Assembly (NCBI RefSeq): GCF_028743495.1
Contig: NZ_CP117968.1
DNA length: 64,000 nt
Origin: Allobacillus halotolerans
GTDB lineage: Bacteria; Bacillota; Bacilli; Bacillales; Alkalibacillaceae
Direction: 5' to 3' (one strand)
Below are positions 1-9,002 of the stretch, in pieces. Below the pieces are notes generated by a model that was given only the letters and a program-made list of their open reading frames with translations, did not search any database and was not told where the DNA came from. The first letter of the stretch is position 1. Every line of letters begins with the position of its first letter. Position numbers and translations under genes: made by a program.

Positions 1-129
1 CACTCGAGTGAGTTTAAACGTAATCGGCAACAACCGAGTGTTACACTTTGCATCAACTGAAAAATGTTCATGCACAATCTATTTATAGAATACCAAACTA
101 TGCATTAGCTTCGCAACTTCATCTGTCCA
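1..129. other. Intergenic segment downstream of spo0F
   Basis: No open frame with a ribosome binding site is visible here. In Bacillus the gene after spo0F is usually fbaA, so this may hold the promoter of such a gene lying left of the window. I see no convincing -35/-10 pair. A CACTCG motif occurs twice near positions 1-40, the first copy within a 10-bp palindrome. Confidence 0.4.
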
Positions 130-513
130 TTATTCAGAGATATTTACGAAATCATATAAATTTTGTTCAACGATTTGTATGATATCTAGAATGTTAAACG
201 GTTTTTCAACAATTTCTACAATTGCGTCTGAATGGATTTTATCATGCATTTCTTCTTTATCGGCTCCTGACATCAGAATCACAGGAATTCTAAAGCCTTC
301 TTCCTGAATGACATGAGCGAATTGATCGCCTTTCATTTCAGGAATTCGATAATCCACTAAAATTAAAGCTGGATTTTTTTCGTTGATCGCCATTTTGGCA
401 TCAAACGGATTAGCATAAGTGAAAACATTGTAACCTGTTCGTTCGAAAACTTCTTTGAGCATCATTCTTATGCCCTTTTCATCGTCAATGATGAATAAGG
501 TCGTGTTTTTCAT
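130..513 (-). CDS. spo0F: Spo0F-type single-domain response regulator
   Basis: A 127-residue stand-alone receiver domain. In Bacillus, Spo0F is the phosphotransfer intermediate of the sporulation phosphorelay, taking phosphate from sensor kinases and passing it through Spo0B to Spo0A. The acidic pair is in FIIDDEKG, the phosphoacceptor Asp in LVDYRIPEMKG, and the conserved Lys in VEKPF. The usual switch Thr is a Ser (LMSGA). There is no output domain. I start at the ATG followed by KNTTLF, because the longer frame lacks a good ribosome site while GGAGAAGGG lies just upstream of this ATG. The position next to pyrG and rpoE matches the Bacillus order, which is the main reason for the name; by sequence alone it is a divergent Spo0F. 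Confidence 0.82.
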   Translation of the reverse strand: MKNTTLFIIDDEKGIRMMLKEVFERTGYNVFTYANPFDAKMAINEKNPALILVDYRIPEMKGDQFAHVIQEEGFRIPVILMSGADKEEMHDKIHSDAIVEIVEKPFNILDIIQIVEQNLYDFVNISE

Positions 514-619
514 CCCATCACCCTTCTCCGTTCCAACCATCCATATTCAGCTTAGATGAAATGGAAGAAAAACACAATACATTCATAAGAAATTTTAACC
601 TATTTTGGGATTGCTAGGT

Positions 620-2224
620 TTATTTCTGCAATTTCATACAAGCATCGACAAAATTCTTGAATAAAGGCTGTGGTCGTGTTGGGCGTGATTTGAATTCTGG
701 ATGGAATTGGGATGCCACAAACCAAGGATGATCTTTCAATTCCACGATTTCCACTAAATGATGATCTGGGCTTTGACCGGAAAAAATCAAGCCTTGCTCT
801 TCCATTTGCTCTCGGTATTCGTTGTTGAACTCAAAACGGTGACGGTGACGTTCGTAAATGATTTCTTGTTGGTCATATGCCTCGTATGCTTTTGTATCTT
901 CCAACAGTCTACATGCATAGACACCTAAACGAAGCGTTCCACCTAAGTCTTCAATATTCTTTTGTTCCGGCAACAAATCAATGACTGGGTAAGGCGTTTC
1001 TGGATCGATCTCTGCTGAGTGTGCATCTTTCAGTCCTAGAACATTCCGCGCAAACTCGACCGTTGCCAACTGCATACCTAAACAAATACCTAAGAAAGGA
1101 ATTTCGTTTTCTCTCGCATAACGGATCGCTTCTATTTTACCTTCGATACCACGGTCACCAAATCCACCAGGAACAATGATTCCAGATACGTCACTGAATT
1201 GTTCAGCTGCATTTTCTGCCGTCAACTTAGCGGAATCAATCCATTTGACTTTGACATCCGCATCAGCAGGATAACCGGCGTGCTTCAATGCTTCAACGAC
1301 AGAAATATAAGCATCTGGCAAAGCGACGTATTTTCCGACTAAGCCGATTGTTACGGTTTTGGAAAGATTGGTCACCCGATGAATGAGCTCTTCCCATTCG
1401 GTCATATCCGCTTCAGGGCAATCCAAGCCGAAATGCTCACAAGTAAGCTGATCGAGCCCTTGCTTTTTCATTTCCAACGCGACTTCATAAAGCACTTCCT
1501 GGTTATGTGCTTCAATAACCGCTTCTTCTTTAATATCACAGAATAATGCTATTTTTTGTTTCATGCCTTCACTAATATCTTTTTCGGTACGAAGCACGAT
1601 AATATCCGGTTGGATACCGAGTGAACGCAATTCTTTGACGGAGTGCTGTGTCGGCTTAGTTTTCAACTCGCCTGCAGCTTCCAAATAAGGAACGAGCGTA
1701 CAATGAATGTACATGACGTTATCGCGTCCGAGGTCGCTTTTCAGCTGACGGATCGCTTCAAGAAACGGCAAGCTTTCGATATCTCCTACCGTACCGCCAA
1801 TTTCAGTAATCACAACATCGGCGCTTGTTTCCTTGCCCGCTTTGTAGACACGGTCTTTGATTTCATTCGTTATGTGTGGAATCACTTGTACCGTACCGCC
1901 TAAATATTCACCTCGACGCTCTTTCCGAATGACCGAAGAATAAACTTTCCCCGTTGTAATGTTGCTGTATTTATTTAAATTAATATCGATGAACCGTTCA
2001 TAGTGTCCAAGGTCCAAATCCGTTTCAGCACCATCTTCTGTGACAAAAACTTCACCGTGCTGGTATGGACTCATCGTCCCTGGGTCCACATTCAAATACG
2101 GATCGAATTTCTGAATCGTTACACTCAAACCTCGGTTCTTTAGCAAACGCCCTAAAGAAGCTGCTGTAATTCCTTTTCCAAGCGATGAAACAACCCCGCC
2201 TGTTACAAAGATATACTTCGTCAT
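620..2224 (-). CDS. pyrG: CTP synthase
   Basis: 534 residues. It makes CTP from UTP, ATP and glutamine in the cytoplasm, the last step of pyrimidine nucleotide synthesis. The N-terminal synthetase domain begins MTKYIFVTGGVVSSLGKG (P-loop), with YLNVDPGTMSPYQHGEVFV after it. The C-terminal class I glutamine amidotransferase domain has GGFGDRG, the nucleophile Cys in FLGICLGMQ and the His/Glu of QFHPEF. The start with MTKYIF is chosen because AGAGAGGAACA precedes it and because this is the family N-terminus; the upstream in-frame codons fall in the leader. A promoter and attenuator in the 130-nt leader indicate CTP-controlled expression (separate entries). Confidence 0.97.
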   Translation of the reverse strand: MTKYIFVTGGVVSSLGKGITAASLGRLLKNRGLSVTIQKFDPYLNVDPGTMSPYQHGEVFVTEDGAETDLDLGHYERFIDINLNKYSNITTGKVYSSVIRKERRGEYLGGTVQVIPHITNEIKDRVYKAGKETSADVVITEIGGTVGDIESLPFLEAIRQLKSDLGRDNVMYIHCTLVPYLEAAGELKTKPTQHSVKELRSLGIQPDIIVLRTEKDISEGMKQKIALFCDIKEEAVIEAHNQEVLYEVALEMKKQGLDQLTCEHFGLDCPEADMTEWEELIHRVTNLSKTVTIGLVGKYVALPDAYISVVEALKHAGYPADADVKVKWIDSAKLTAENAAEQFSDVSGIIVPGGFGDRGIEGKIEAIRYARENEIPFLGICLGMQLATVEFARNVLGLKDAHSAEIDPETPYPVIDLLPEQKNIEDLGGTLRLGVYACRLLEDTKAYEAYDQQEIIYERHRHRFEFNNEYREQMEEQGLIFSGQSPDHHLVEIVELKDHPWFVASQFHPEFKSRPTRPQPLFKNFVDACMKLQK

Positions 2225-2300
2225 GTTTGTTCCTCTCTTTCTGTTATTGCCATTTATTTTGAATAAAAAAATGAATTTTATGATATGAAAAGCTGCGTAT

Positions 2301-2337
2301 AAAAAACAAAAAAAGCTCCCGATCGAATCGGGAGCTT
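2301..2337 (-). terminator. pyrG leader attenuator hairpin
   Basis: An 11-bp perfect stem (2313-2323 with 2327-2337, 3-nt loop) is followed on the minus strand by a U-rich run. The 5' arm reads AAGCUCCCGAU in RNA; its CUCCC could pair with a run of G added at the transcript 5' end. It lies about 20 nt after the start site and 75 nt before the pyrG ATG, so it works as an attenuator and may also terminate rpoE read-through. Confidence 0.85.
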
Positions 2338-2348
2338 GCATTTTTTAA

Positions 2349-2390
2349 GAGCCCACATTGAATATTACTGTTTTATGTTGTTAAAGTCAA
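2349..2390 (-). promoter_or_regulatory. pyrG promoter with GGGCTC initiation site
   Basis: Minus strand: -35 TTGACT (2385-2390), 17-bp spacer, -10 TAATAT (2362-2367), then 7 nt to GGGCTC starting at 2354. In B. subtilis pyrG, initiation at GGGC allows reiterative G addition when CTP is low, and the poly-G 5' end blocks the terminator. All those sequence elements are present here in the right order and spacing. Confidence 0.85.
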
Positions 2391-2405
2391 TGGTTGTGTC
2401 GAGAA

Positions 2406-2939
2406 TTATTTTTCTTCCTCGTCATCTACATCTAAATCATCAGTTTCCTCTTCGTCACCTTCAAAGGTATCATCTTCTGCATCTTCACGTTCTTCTTCCA
2501 TTTGACCAAAAAGGTTCACATCATCATCTTCAGAAAATCCACCATCTACATCCTGAAGATCTTCCTTCAAGTAATCTTCTTCTGGTTCATCGTCGATCGT
2601 ATCTGTATCTGACTTTTTACGCTTTTTCTTTTTGCGTTTCGGTCGTTCTACTTCTTCAAGCTTGATGATATCTTCTTCTGTTTTATCAAAAGGATACCAT
2701 TGCTTTAAACCCCAGACGTTTGAACCAACTGGAATAAAGCGACCATCCACATTTAAGTCCGTGTAGAACTGTGAAATGAATGTCTTTTTATCTTCTTCAG
2801 TAAATTCTTTTTCTTTGGCGACTTTATTATATAAATCACTGAATGAAACGGATTGATTTTCATCTTGCAAAAATTCATAAGCAATCTCAATCATTGAAAT
2901 TTCTTTCATATCTTCCTTTGCATACTTTTCCAAACCCAT
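2406..2939 (-). CDS. rpoE: RNA polymerase delta subunit
   Basis: 177 residues. The delta subunit binds RNA polymerase of Gram-positive bacteria, speeds enzyme recycling and sharpens promoter selectivity. The folded N-terminal (HARE-HTH) domain covers roughly residues 1-90 and includes QFYTDLNVDGRFIPVG and NVWGLKQWYPF. Then comes a short basic KRKKKKRKK stretch and a disordered, very acidic tail ending in DDEEEK, typical for delta. I start at MGLEKYAKED, three residues inside the longest frame, because AGGAG lies 8 nt before it and the family begins this way. The neighbour is pyrG, as in Bacillus. Confidence 0.95.
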   Translation of the reverse strand: MGLEKYAKEDMKEISMIEIAYEFLQDENQSVSFSDLYNKVAKEKEFTEEDKKTFISQFYTDLNVDGRFIPVGSNVWGLKQWYPFDKTEEDIIKLEEVERPKRKKKKRKKSDTDTIDDEPEEDYLKEDLQDVDGGFSEDDDVNLFGQMEEEREDAEDDTFEGDEEETDDLDVDDEEEK

Positions 2940-2981
2940 TGTCAGCACTCCTTTAAGACCTTAATCATCAAATGGTTTCCT

Positions 2982-3009
2982 ATTTTATCATGCCGTATGG
3001 AAAAATCAA
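2982..3009 (-). promoter_or_regulatory. Probable rpoE promoter
   Basis: Minus strand: -35 TTGATT (3004-3009), 16-bp spacer, -10 TAAAAT (2982-2987), about 45 nt before the rpoE start. Confidence 0.5.
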
Positions 3010-3276
3010 CTGAACATGATTCTCCGTTTGAAATACTATCATTTTAATATAGATATGTGCATTTTACCACATTATCCTAAAAATTAATCCATTGAAATCA
3101 AAAGAAAACAAACAAAGGAAGAGAGGCATACGTTTTTAGCTTTTTATACTTATAAAGCTGTTGGTTTTTCGGCTAATCATGAACTTTTTCTGCTCGACAC
3201 CTTTCGTATGAGTTACATATTTCGACTCAATGTTCTAAAATGGAAAATAAGAGTTATTTGGAAAAGGATGGTGCGA

Positions 3277-4290
3277 ATGAATGGCTGGCCATTATCAGAA
3301 GTAATTCGATTCGTTCTTCAATCGTTTTGGAAAAATCCGATCATCATTATCTTTATGTTGATTACACCTTTATTATTGATTTTTTTAAGTTCAACTGTTT
3401 TACAAGAAGAAGCCTATGAACCGACAATCGGTGTCGAAGAAATTTCTGAGCGAATGCAAGCTTCCTTACTTCAGCAGGACGTAAATGTTGAACAGACTTC
3501 GACTGCGATGGCTCTGAATAAATTGTCTGCAGGCGAAATGGATGCCTTTTTCACTTTAGAGAATCAAGGCGGCCTCTTAATATTGGAAGGGAGCAAACCA
3601 CACGCCAATTACAGCACGAATCTCGCGCTCAATAAAATGTACGCTAATTTATCAGCTGATGATCGTGCCTTTGATACATTGTATTTACACGGTACATCGC
3701 AAAACAACTGGTACGATTATATCGGCCCTGGCTTAATCGCATTTTTGGCCTTTGCCTTTACGTTGATTTGTAGTGCCATGCTGTTCTCCAGACAGGTTCA
3801 AACGTATGAATTTCATTTGAACGGCACACGATTCATTACCATTTACTTTTTATTGTTCAGCATTCTTTCATTGATTCAATCGTTATTGATCTTAAGCTAT
3901 AGCATATATCAATTGGATATGTATTTTGCAGGTTCTTTCTGGGGTGCCTTATTGACCGTGTGGTTGATCAGCCTTGTCGCCGTAAGTCTCGGCATGGTAG
4001 TCGCAGCCTTCACACGAACATTCTTCCAGTTTGGTTTTACAATTTTCGCGATTCATTTGACGCAATTTTATTTTTCCGGAATTTTACCGAGTGAAAATGT
4101 CGTATGGATGAATCGGATTGGTTTATTTATGCCTGTTTCTTACTCCGTCGAAGCCTTACGAGATATCATCATCCGCAACGAACACTTCATGGATATCTCA
4201 ACCTATGGATTGATCCTGATTATTTTTATTGCGATCAGTTTACGTCTAGTCGGTTATCAATTGAGAAAACAAGCGAATGTAGCGCCGTAG
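3277..4290 (+). CDS. ABC-2 type transporter permease
   Basis: 337 residues from the ATG of MNGWPLSEV, preceded by AAAGGA at 8 nt; longer in-frame starts have no ribosome site. One N-terminal membrane segment (about residues 20-40) is followed by an extracytoplasmic domain of about 130 residues, then five or six membrane segments, the ABC-2 permease plan. Such proteins export drugs, lipids or peptides with a separate ATPase. No ATPase gene adjoins it: upstream is divergent rpoE and downstream a convergent kinase-like gene, so its partner must be elsewhere or it is an orphan. Substrate unknown. Confidence 0.75.
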   Translation: MNGWPLSEVIRFVLQSFWKNPIIIIFMLITPLLLIFLSSTVLQEEAYEPTIGVEEISERMQASLLQQDVNVEQTSTAMALNKLSAGEMDAFFTLENQGGLLILEGSKPHANYSTNLALNKMYANLSADDRAFDTLYLHGTSQNNWYDYIGPGLIAFLAFAFTLICSAMLFSRQVQTYEFHLNGTRFITIYFLLFSILSLIQSLLILSYSIYQLDMYFAGSFWGALLTVWLISLVAVSLGMVVAAFTRTFFQFGFTIFAIHLTQFYFSGILPSENVVWMNRIGLFMPVSYSVEALRDIIIRNEHFMDISTYGLILIIFIAISLRLVGYQLRKQANVAP

Positions 4291-4333
4291 ATGAGTTGTC
4301 GTGTGGTGAGTCGTTGGGCGATTGGGGTGTTTG

Positions 4334-4480
4334 TTTGAACGGTTGGCGGGTTCGTTTGAACGGTTGGCGCGATCGTTTGAACGGTCGGCGTGCTTATTTG
4401 AACAGTTGGCGTCTTCGTTTGAACGGTCGGGGCGATCGTTTGAACGGTTAGCGCATTTATTTGAACGGACAGCACATGTG
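4334..4480. repeat. Array A: seven 21-bp units (TTTGAACGGTTGGCG core)
   Basis: Seven consecutive 21-bp units start every 21 bases from 4334. The first 15 bases are conserved (TTTGAACGGTTGGCG with one or two changes); the last six vary. The array lies just after the stop of the ABC-2 permease and before the convergent gmk-like gene. Because 21 is a multiple of three, open frames with 7-residue repeats appear on both strands; none has a ribosome binding site that I can find. Confidence 0.9.
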
Positions 4481-4499
4481 AATGGTCAATAGTAACATC

Positions 4500-4532
4500 A
4501 AAAAAGCCTTCCTTTAACGGTCGGCTTTTTCT
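4500..4532. terminator. Weak bidirectional terminator-like hairpin
   Basis: AAAAAGCC and GGCTTTTT flank a 14-nt centre, with T runs on both sides. It overlaps the 3' end of the minus-strand kinase-like gene and lies between two convergent genes. Confidence 0.4.
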
Positions 4533-5065
4533 TTTTGTTTCTGTGTAAGTTGTAGGATGGTTTGTACACTTTCGTTTAAATCCTTATTTTCAATGACTAC
4601 ATCCACTTGCTCTGGCATGCCGAATTCGTTCTTTTTCTTTGCTTCCTCCAATCGGCTTTGGATCTCTTCCTCAGAACTTCCTCTGCGGTTTAGTCGTTCC
4701 ACTAGCAGCTCTTTCGTTAATCGGATGAAAACGACTTTTGTATATTCAGGGTATTTCCTTTGCATCGCTCTCGCACCGTTCATGTCCATACAGATCACTA
4801 ACTGATGATGTTGCGTTAGCTTTGTATCGACTTCATTCGCGGATAATCCGTAGTGATTTCCCGCATACTCACTTTCTTCTATCTTATCGAGATTTTTAAA
4901 CTCCTCTTTTGAAACAAAATGATAGTCGTGATGATTTACTTCTCCTTCACGCATTGAGCGAGTGGTCGTCGTGATCAGTCTTTCGAAGCCGTGCGTTTCC
5001 AGTTGATGTGCAATTGTTGTTTTTCCCGAGCCACTGCCTCCGACTATTACGATGATGGTTTTCAT
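4514..5065 (-). CDS. Guanylate kinase-like P-loop kinase
   Basis: 183 residues. P-loop GGSGSGKTT at residues 9-17, then TTTTRSMREGEVNHHDYHFVS, which matches the GMP-binding segment of guanylate kinases (the Arg and Tyr contacts are present), and an R-rich lid near residue 128. A housekeeping gmk (usually beside rpoZ or coaBC) is expected elsewhere, so this is probably a paralogue. Its P-loop differs from the usual SGPSGVGKGT form, so the nucleotide substrate is uncertain. AAAGGAG lies 7 nt before the ATG. It stands alone between arrays A and B. Confidence 0.75.
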   Translation of the reverse strand: MKTIIVIVGGSGSGKTTIAHQLETHGFERLITTTTRSMREGEVNHHDYHFVSKEEFKNLDKIEESEYAGNHYGLSANEVDTKLTQHHQLVICMDMNGARAMQRKYPEYTKVVFIRLTKELLVERLNRRGSSEEEIQSRLEEAKKKNEFGMPEQVDVVIENKDLNESVQTILQLTQKQKEKADR

Positions 5066-5194
5066 AGAATCGCTCCTTTTGAAGTAAATTCTACACGAAA
5101 ACGCTGAGCTTATGTAGATTAAATGTGCGTTTTAGAATTTTTTGCTGCTGCTAGCACAAAGGGTCATGTCAATATTCGTCTTTATTTTGATTTC

Positions 5195-5659
5195 CTTCAG
5201 TGTTGTTCTGCATTGCTTCAGGGTTAATTTCCGTTCCTTCAGGGTTAAAGTGGGATGCTTCAGGGTTAATCTGTGCTCCTTCAGGGTTAATTTGTGCTCC
5301 TTCAGGGTTAATCTGTGCTCCTTCAGGGTTAACGCGGAGGGCTTTAGGGTTAATTTGCATTCCTTCAGGGATATTTCGTACTTCTTCAGGGTTTATTTAC
5401 TATCCTTCAGTGTTAATTCGCACCCCCTTTTGAGTTAACCCGTACTACTTCAGCGTTAATTCGCGCGTTTCTTCAGGGGTAATCTGTGCCCCTTCAGGGT
5501 TAATGCGGAGGGCTTCAGGGTTAATTTGCACTCCTTCAGGGTTAATCCGCGCTCCTTCAGGGTTAATTCGTACTTCTTCAGCGTTAAATTGCATTCCTTC
5601 AGTGTTAATTCATACTCCTTCAGCGTTAATCCACACTTCTTCAGGGTTAACCTGCACTC
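5195..5659 (+). repeat. Array B: about 22 units of 21 bp (CTTCAGGGTTAAT core)
   Basis: CTTCAG (or a one-base variant) recurs every 21 bases from 5195 to 5639, with a slip of one or two bases near 5427-5471. The core CTTCAGGGTTAATTTG is followed by a variable pyrimidine-rich end. It fills most of the 687-bp space between icmF and the gmk-like gene. Open frames with 7-residue repeats (INPEGAQ-type on the minus strand, FRVNLCS-type on plus) are by-products of the 21-bp period. Arrays C and D use the same unit. Confidence 0.93.
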
Positions 5660-5707
5660 CCCAGCATCATCCCGCCCTGACCACCAGACTGACTTTCATA
5701 GTCTACG

Positions 5708-5742
5708 TAAAAAACCGAACGAGACTGGTGCGTCTCGTTCGG
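5708..5742 (-). terminator. icmF terminator
   Basis: An 11-bp perfect stem (5715-5725 with 5732-5742, 6-nt loop) is followed on the minus strand by six U. It lies just after the icmF stop. Confidence 0.85.
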
Positions 5743-5752
5743 ATTTGTATTG

Positions 5753-8700
5753 TTACATATTTCTTCTGTATTGTCCGCCGACTTCGTAAAGGGCATGGGT
5801 GATTTGTCCGAGGCTTGCGACTTTCACGGTTTCCATGAGCTCTTCGAAGATGTTTCCGTTTGAAGCGGCTACTTTCTTCAAGCGTTCCAAAGCTTCTTTT
5901 GCTTCTGCTTCGTTCGCTTTTTGGAAGTCACGTAGATTTTTAATTTGTTGTTCTTTTTCTTCTTGCGTTGCCCGGGCAACTTCCATTGAGTTAATGTCAT
6001 CTTCTGATTGTGGGTTCGGATTCAGATATGTGTTCACTCCAATGATCGGAAGTTCTCCGGAGTGTTTCTTGCTTTCGTAATAGAGTGATTCTTCTTGGAT
6101 TTTTCCGCGTTGGTATTGACGTTCCATTGCGCCTAAGACACCGCCGCGGTCGTTGATTCGCTCAAACTCTTGTAAGACGGCGTCCTCCACTAATTTAGTT
6201 AGCTCTTCGACGATGAACGAGCCTTGGATGGAGTTTTCGTTTTTCGTCAGTCCGAATTCTTTGTTGATGATCATTTGAATAGCCATCGCACGGCGCACGG
6301 ATTCCTCCGTTGGTGTCGTGATTGCTTCATCATAGGCGTTCGTATGCAAGGAATTCGTGTTGTCTTGAATTGCCAAGAGTGCCTGAAGTGTCGTCCGGAT
6401 ATCATTAAAGGCAATTTCCTGTGCGTGTAATGAACGGCCGGATGTTTGGATATGGTATTTCAATTTTTGGCTTCGGTCATTTGCACCATATTTTTCTCGC
6501 ATGGCAATCGCCCAGATTCGGCGTGCAACACGTCCGATGACGGTATACTCTGGGTCAAGTCCGTTCGAGAAGAAGAATGATAGGTTCGGTGCAAATTTAT
6601 TAATATCCATTCCACGGCTTAAATAGTATTCAACATACGTAAATCCGTTCGCAAGGGTGAATGCGAGCTGACTGATCGGGTTCGAGCCCGCTTCGGCGAT
6701 ATGATAACCAGAAATCGAAACAGAATAATAGTTACGGACTTCATTGTCGATGAAGTATTCCTGGATGTCACCCATTAAACGCAAGGCAAATTCTGTTGAG
6801 AAGATACACGTGTTTTGGCCTTGGTCTTCTTTCAAAATATCTGCTTGCACGGTACCGCGTACGACCGAGATCGTTTCCTTTTTAATTTGCTCGCGCTCTT
6901 CGTCGTTTGGTTCACGGCCATGTTCTTCTTTGAATTTATCGATTTGTTGGTCGATTGCCGCATTGAAGTAAAACGCTAGAATAATTGGAGCCGGTCCATT
7001 GATCGTCATCGATACTGAAGTCATCGGATGGGTTAGATCAAACCCTTCATATAATTTCTTAATATCTTCAACGGTACAAATGTTGACACCGGATTCACCG
7101 ACTTTCCCGTAAATGTCCGGGCGCTCGTCTGGGTCTTCTCCATATAAAGTTACGGAGTCAAATGCTGTACTGAGTCGCTTGGCTTCCTCGTTTTTCGATA
7201 GATAATGGAAGCGATGGTTGGTCCGCTCTGGTGTACCTTCTCCCGCAAATTGACGTGTTGGGTCCTCGCCTTTCCGTTTAAACGGGAAAACACCTGCCGT
7301 ATAAGGGAAAGAACCTGGTACGTTTTCCGTCATCAACCAATACAGACGATCTCCCCAATCACTATACTTCGGAAGAGAAACTTTCGGGATCTTTAACCCA
7401 GAAATCGATTCTGTATTCAAATCGACAGTGAATTCTTTGTCACGTACTTTATACGTCAACTGATCCTGTTGATATTGCTCTTTAAGTTCATCAAAGTTTT
7501 CAAGTTGTTCTAGATTGTTGCGATCAATCTGTTTCTCATATGTGTCAATCAACTCATCAATCTCTTTGACTTCTGCATCGTTCATTGCTTCTTTGGCGCC
7601 TTTTAGTTGATACAGTTTGCGCGCCGCTTCACTTTGCTTTTCGGCATCTTTTTTATAATTTTGTACCGTGTCTACAATATCTCGCAAATATTGACGACGT
7701 TCAGGCGGAATAATCAAGTTATCTTTTTCGACAATCTTGATCGTTGTATCAAATGGCACTTCAACATCCCAGTCATATCGTTCATTCAATGTTTCTAAGA
7801 TGGAAGCGAATAACGTGTTTGTACCTGGGTCATTGAACTGGCTCGCAATCGTACCGAATACCGGGAAGGTTTCTGGGTCTTGATGAAACAACATCCGGCT
7901 TCGTTCGTATTGTTTTCGAACTTGGCGGAACGCGTCTTCGGAACCTTTTTGCTCGAATTTATTAATGACGATAAAGTCAGCAAAGTCGATCATGTCGATT
8001 TTTTCAAGCTGCGTTGGTGCACCGAATTCCGCTGTCATTACGTACATAGAAAGGTCGGTGATTTCGGTAATTTCGGCATCCCCTTGCCCGATCCCACTTG
8101 TTTCGATGATAATGAAATCGAAATCTGCTGCTTTTACGACTTGAATAGCCTCTTGGATTGACTTGGATAGCTCGCTCTTTGAATCTCTCGTTGCCAATGA
8201 GCGCATATAAACGCGTGGATTAAAAATCGCGTTCATGCGGATTCGGTCACCGAGTAACGCGCCGCCGGTTTTCTTCTTCGTTGGGTCGACAGATAAAATC
8301 GCTATCTTTTTATCCGGTACTTCGTTGATGAATCGGCGGATCAATTCATCCGTCAATGAACTTTTACCAGCTCCACCGGTTCCAGTAATCCCTAAAACGG
8401 GAGCGCCATCATTTTTCGTTGTCAGTTTACCAATGATTTCTTCACTAGCGACATCCTCATTTTCCACGTGGCTAATCAAGCGGGCAACTGCCTGGTAATC
8501 TCCCTTGTTGACAGCTTCTACATCATTCTCAATATCCATTGGTGTCGGATGATCGCATTCCTCAAGCATATTGTTGATCATCCCTTGAAGACCAACTTCA
8601 CGTCCATCATCCGGTGAAAAGATTCGTGCCACGCCATATTCGTGAAGTTCTTTAATCTCGCGAGGTAAAATAACCCCACCACCGCCACCGTACACGCGGA

Positions 8701-8983
8701 TGTGACCGGCACCTTTTTCATTCAATAAGTCGACCATGTATTTGAAGTACTCAACGTGACCGCCTTGATAGGATGAGATCGCAATCCCTTGGACATCTTC
8801 TTGAATCGCTGCATTCACTACATCTTCGACCGAACGGTTATGCCCTAAGTGGATGACCTCGGCACCGCTCGCTTGCAAAATTCGTCTCATAATGTTGATG
8901 GAAGCGTCATGACCATCAAATAAACTGGATGCTGTAACAAAACGGACAGCATGCTTCACATGATACGGTTTCGTTTGTTGCAT
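5753..8983 (-). CDS. icmF: Fused isobutyryl-CoA mutase with G-protein chaperone domain
   Basis: 1076 residues. IcmF interconverts isobutyryl-CoA and butyryl-CoA (some forms also pivalyl/isovaleryl-CoA) with adenosylcobalamin. Domain order is as in known IcmF: N-terminal B12-binding domain with DGHDASIN (about residue 23; the base-off His), a middle MeaB-like GTPase with Walker A GTGGAGKSS (about 201-209) and VINKFEQKG, and a C-terminal TIM-barrel mutase domain (from about 540) with a segment LYGEDPDERPDIYGKVG. The start MQQTKPY is preceded by GGAGG at 8 nt; a farther ATG overlaps that ribosome site. It is last in the operon thiolase-hbd-acd-acd-meaB-tetR-icmF, fitting valine/branched-acyl and fatty-acid breakdown. 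Confidence 0.95.
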   Translation of the reverse strand: MQQTKPYHVKHAVRFVTASSLFDGHDASINIMRRILQASGAEVIHLGHNRSVEDVVNAAIQEDVQGIAISSYQGGHVEYFKYMVDLLNEKGAGHIRVYGGGGGVILPREIKELHEYGVARIFSPDDGREVGLQGMINNMLEECDHPTPMDIENDVEAVNKGDYQAVARLISHVENEDVASEEIIGKLTTKNDGAPVLGITGTGGAGKSSLTDELIRRFINEVPDKKIAILSVDPTKKKTGGALLGDRIRMNAIFNPRVYMRSLATRDSKSELSKSIQEAIQVVKAADFDFIIIETSGIGQGDAEITEITDLSMYVMTAEFGAPTQLEKIDMIDFADFIVINKFEQKGSEDAFRQVRKQYERSRMLFHQDPETFPVFGTIASQFNDPGTNTLFASILETLNERYDWDVEVPFDTTIKIVEKDNLIIPPERRQYLRDIVDTVQNYKKDAEKQSEAARKLYQLKGAKEAMNDAEVKEIDELIDTYEKQIDRNNLEQLENFDELKEQYQQDQLTYKVRDKEFTVDLNTESISGLKIPKVSLPKYSDWGDRLYWLMTENVPGSFPYTAGVFPFKRKGEDPTRQFAGEGTPERTNHRFHYLSKNEEAKRLSTAFDSVTLYGEDPDERPDIYGKVGESGVNICTVEDIKKLYEGFDLTHPMTSVSMTINGPAPIILAFYFNAAIDQQIDKFKEEHGREPNDEEREQIKKETISVVRGTVQADILKEDQGQNTCIFSTEFALRLMGDIQEYFIDNEVRNYYSVSISGYHIAEAGSNPISQLAFTLANGFTYVEYYLSRGMDINKFAPNLSFFFSNGLDPEYTVIGRVARRIWAIAMREKYGANDRSQKLKYHIQTSGRSLHAQEIAFNDIRTTLQALLAIQDNTNSLHTNAYDEAITTPTEESVRRAMAIQMIINKEFGLTKNENSIQGSFIVEELTKLVEDAVLQEFERINDRGGVLGAMERQYQRGKIQEESLYYESKKHSGELPIIGVNTYLNPNPQSEDDINSMEVARATQEEKEQQIKNLRDFQKANEAEAKEALERLKKVAASNGNIFEELMETVKVASLGQITHALYEVGGQYRRNM

Positions 8984-9002
8984 GATTCGTTCCTCCCTCA
9001 TA

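Noticed and set aside
1643..1903. Plus-strand frame within pyrG
   Set aside because: Antisense shadow of a conserved gene; the same holds for the many plus-strand frames inside icmF, acyl-CoA dehydrogenase, thiolase and BCCT genes.
5142..5802. Repeat-protein genes in arrays B and A (7-residue repeat frames)
   Set aside because: Frames are open on both strands only because 21 is a multiple of three. They lack ribosome sites, overlap each other, and the same units occur inverted elsewhere.
5753..8983. B12 riboswitch upstream of the cobalamin-dependent gene
   Set aside because: icmF has only a 19-bp gap to tetR, and I saw no B12-box or long structured leader before the operon's first gene.
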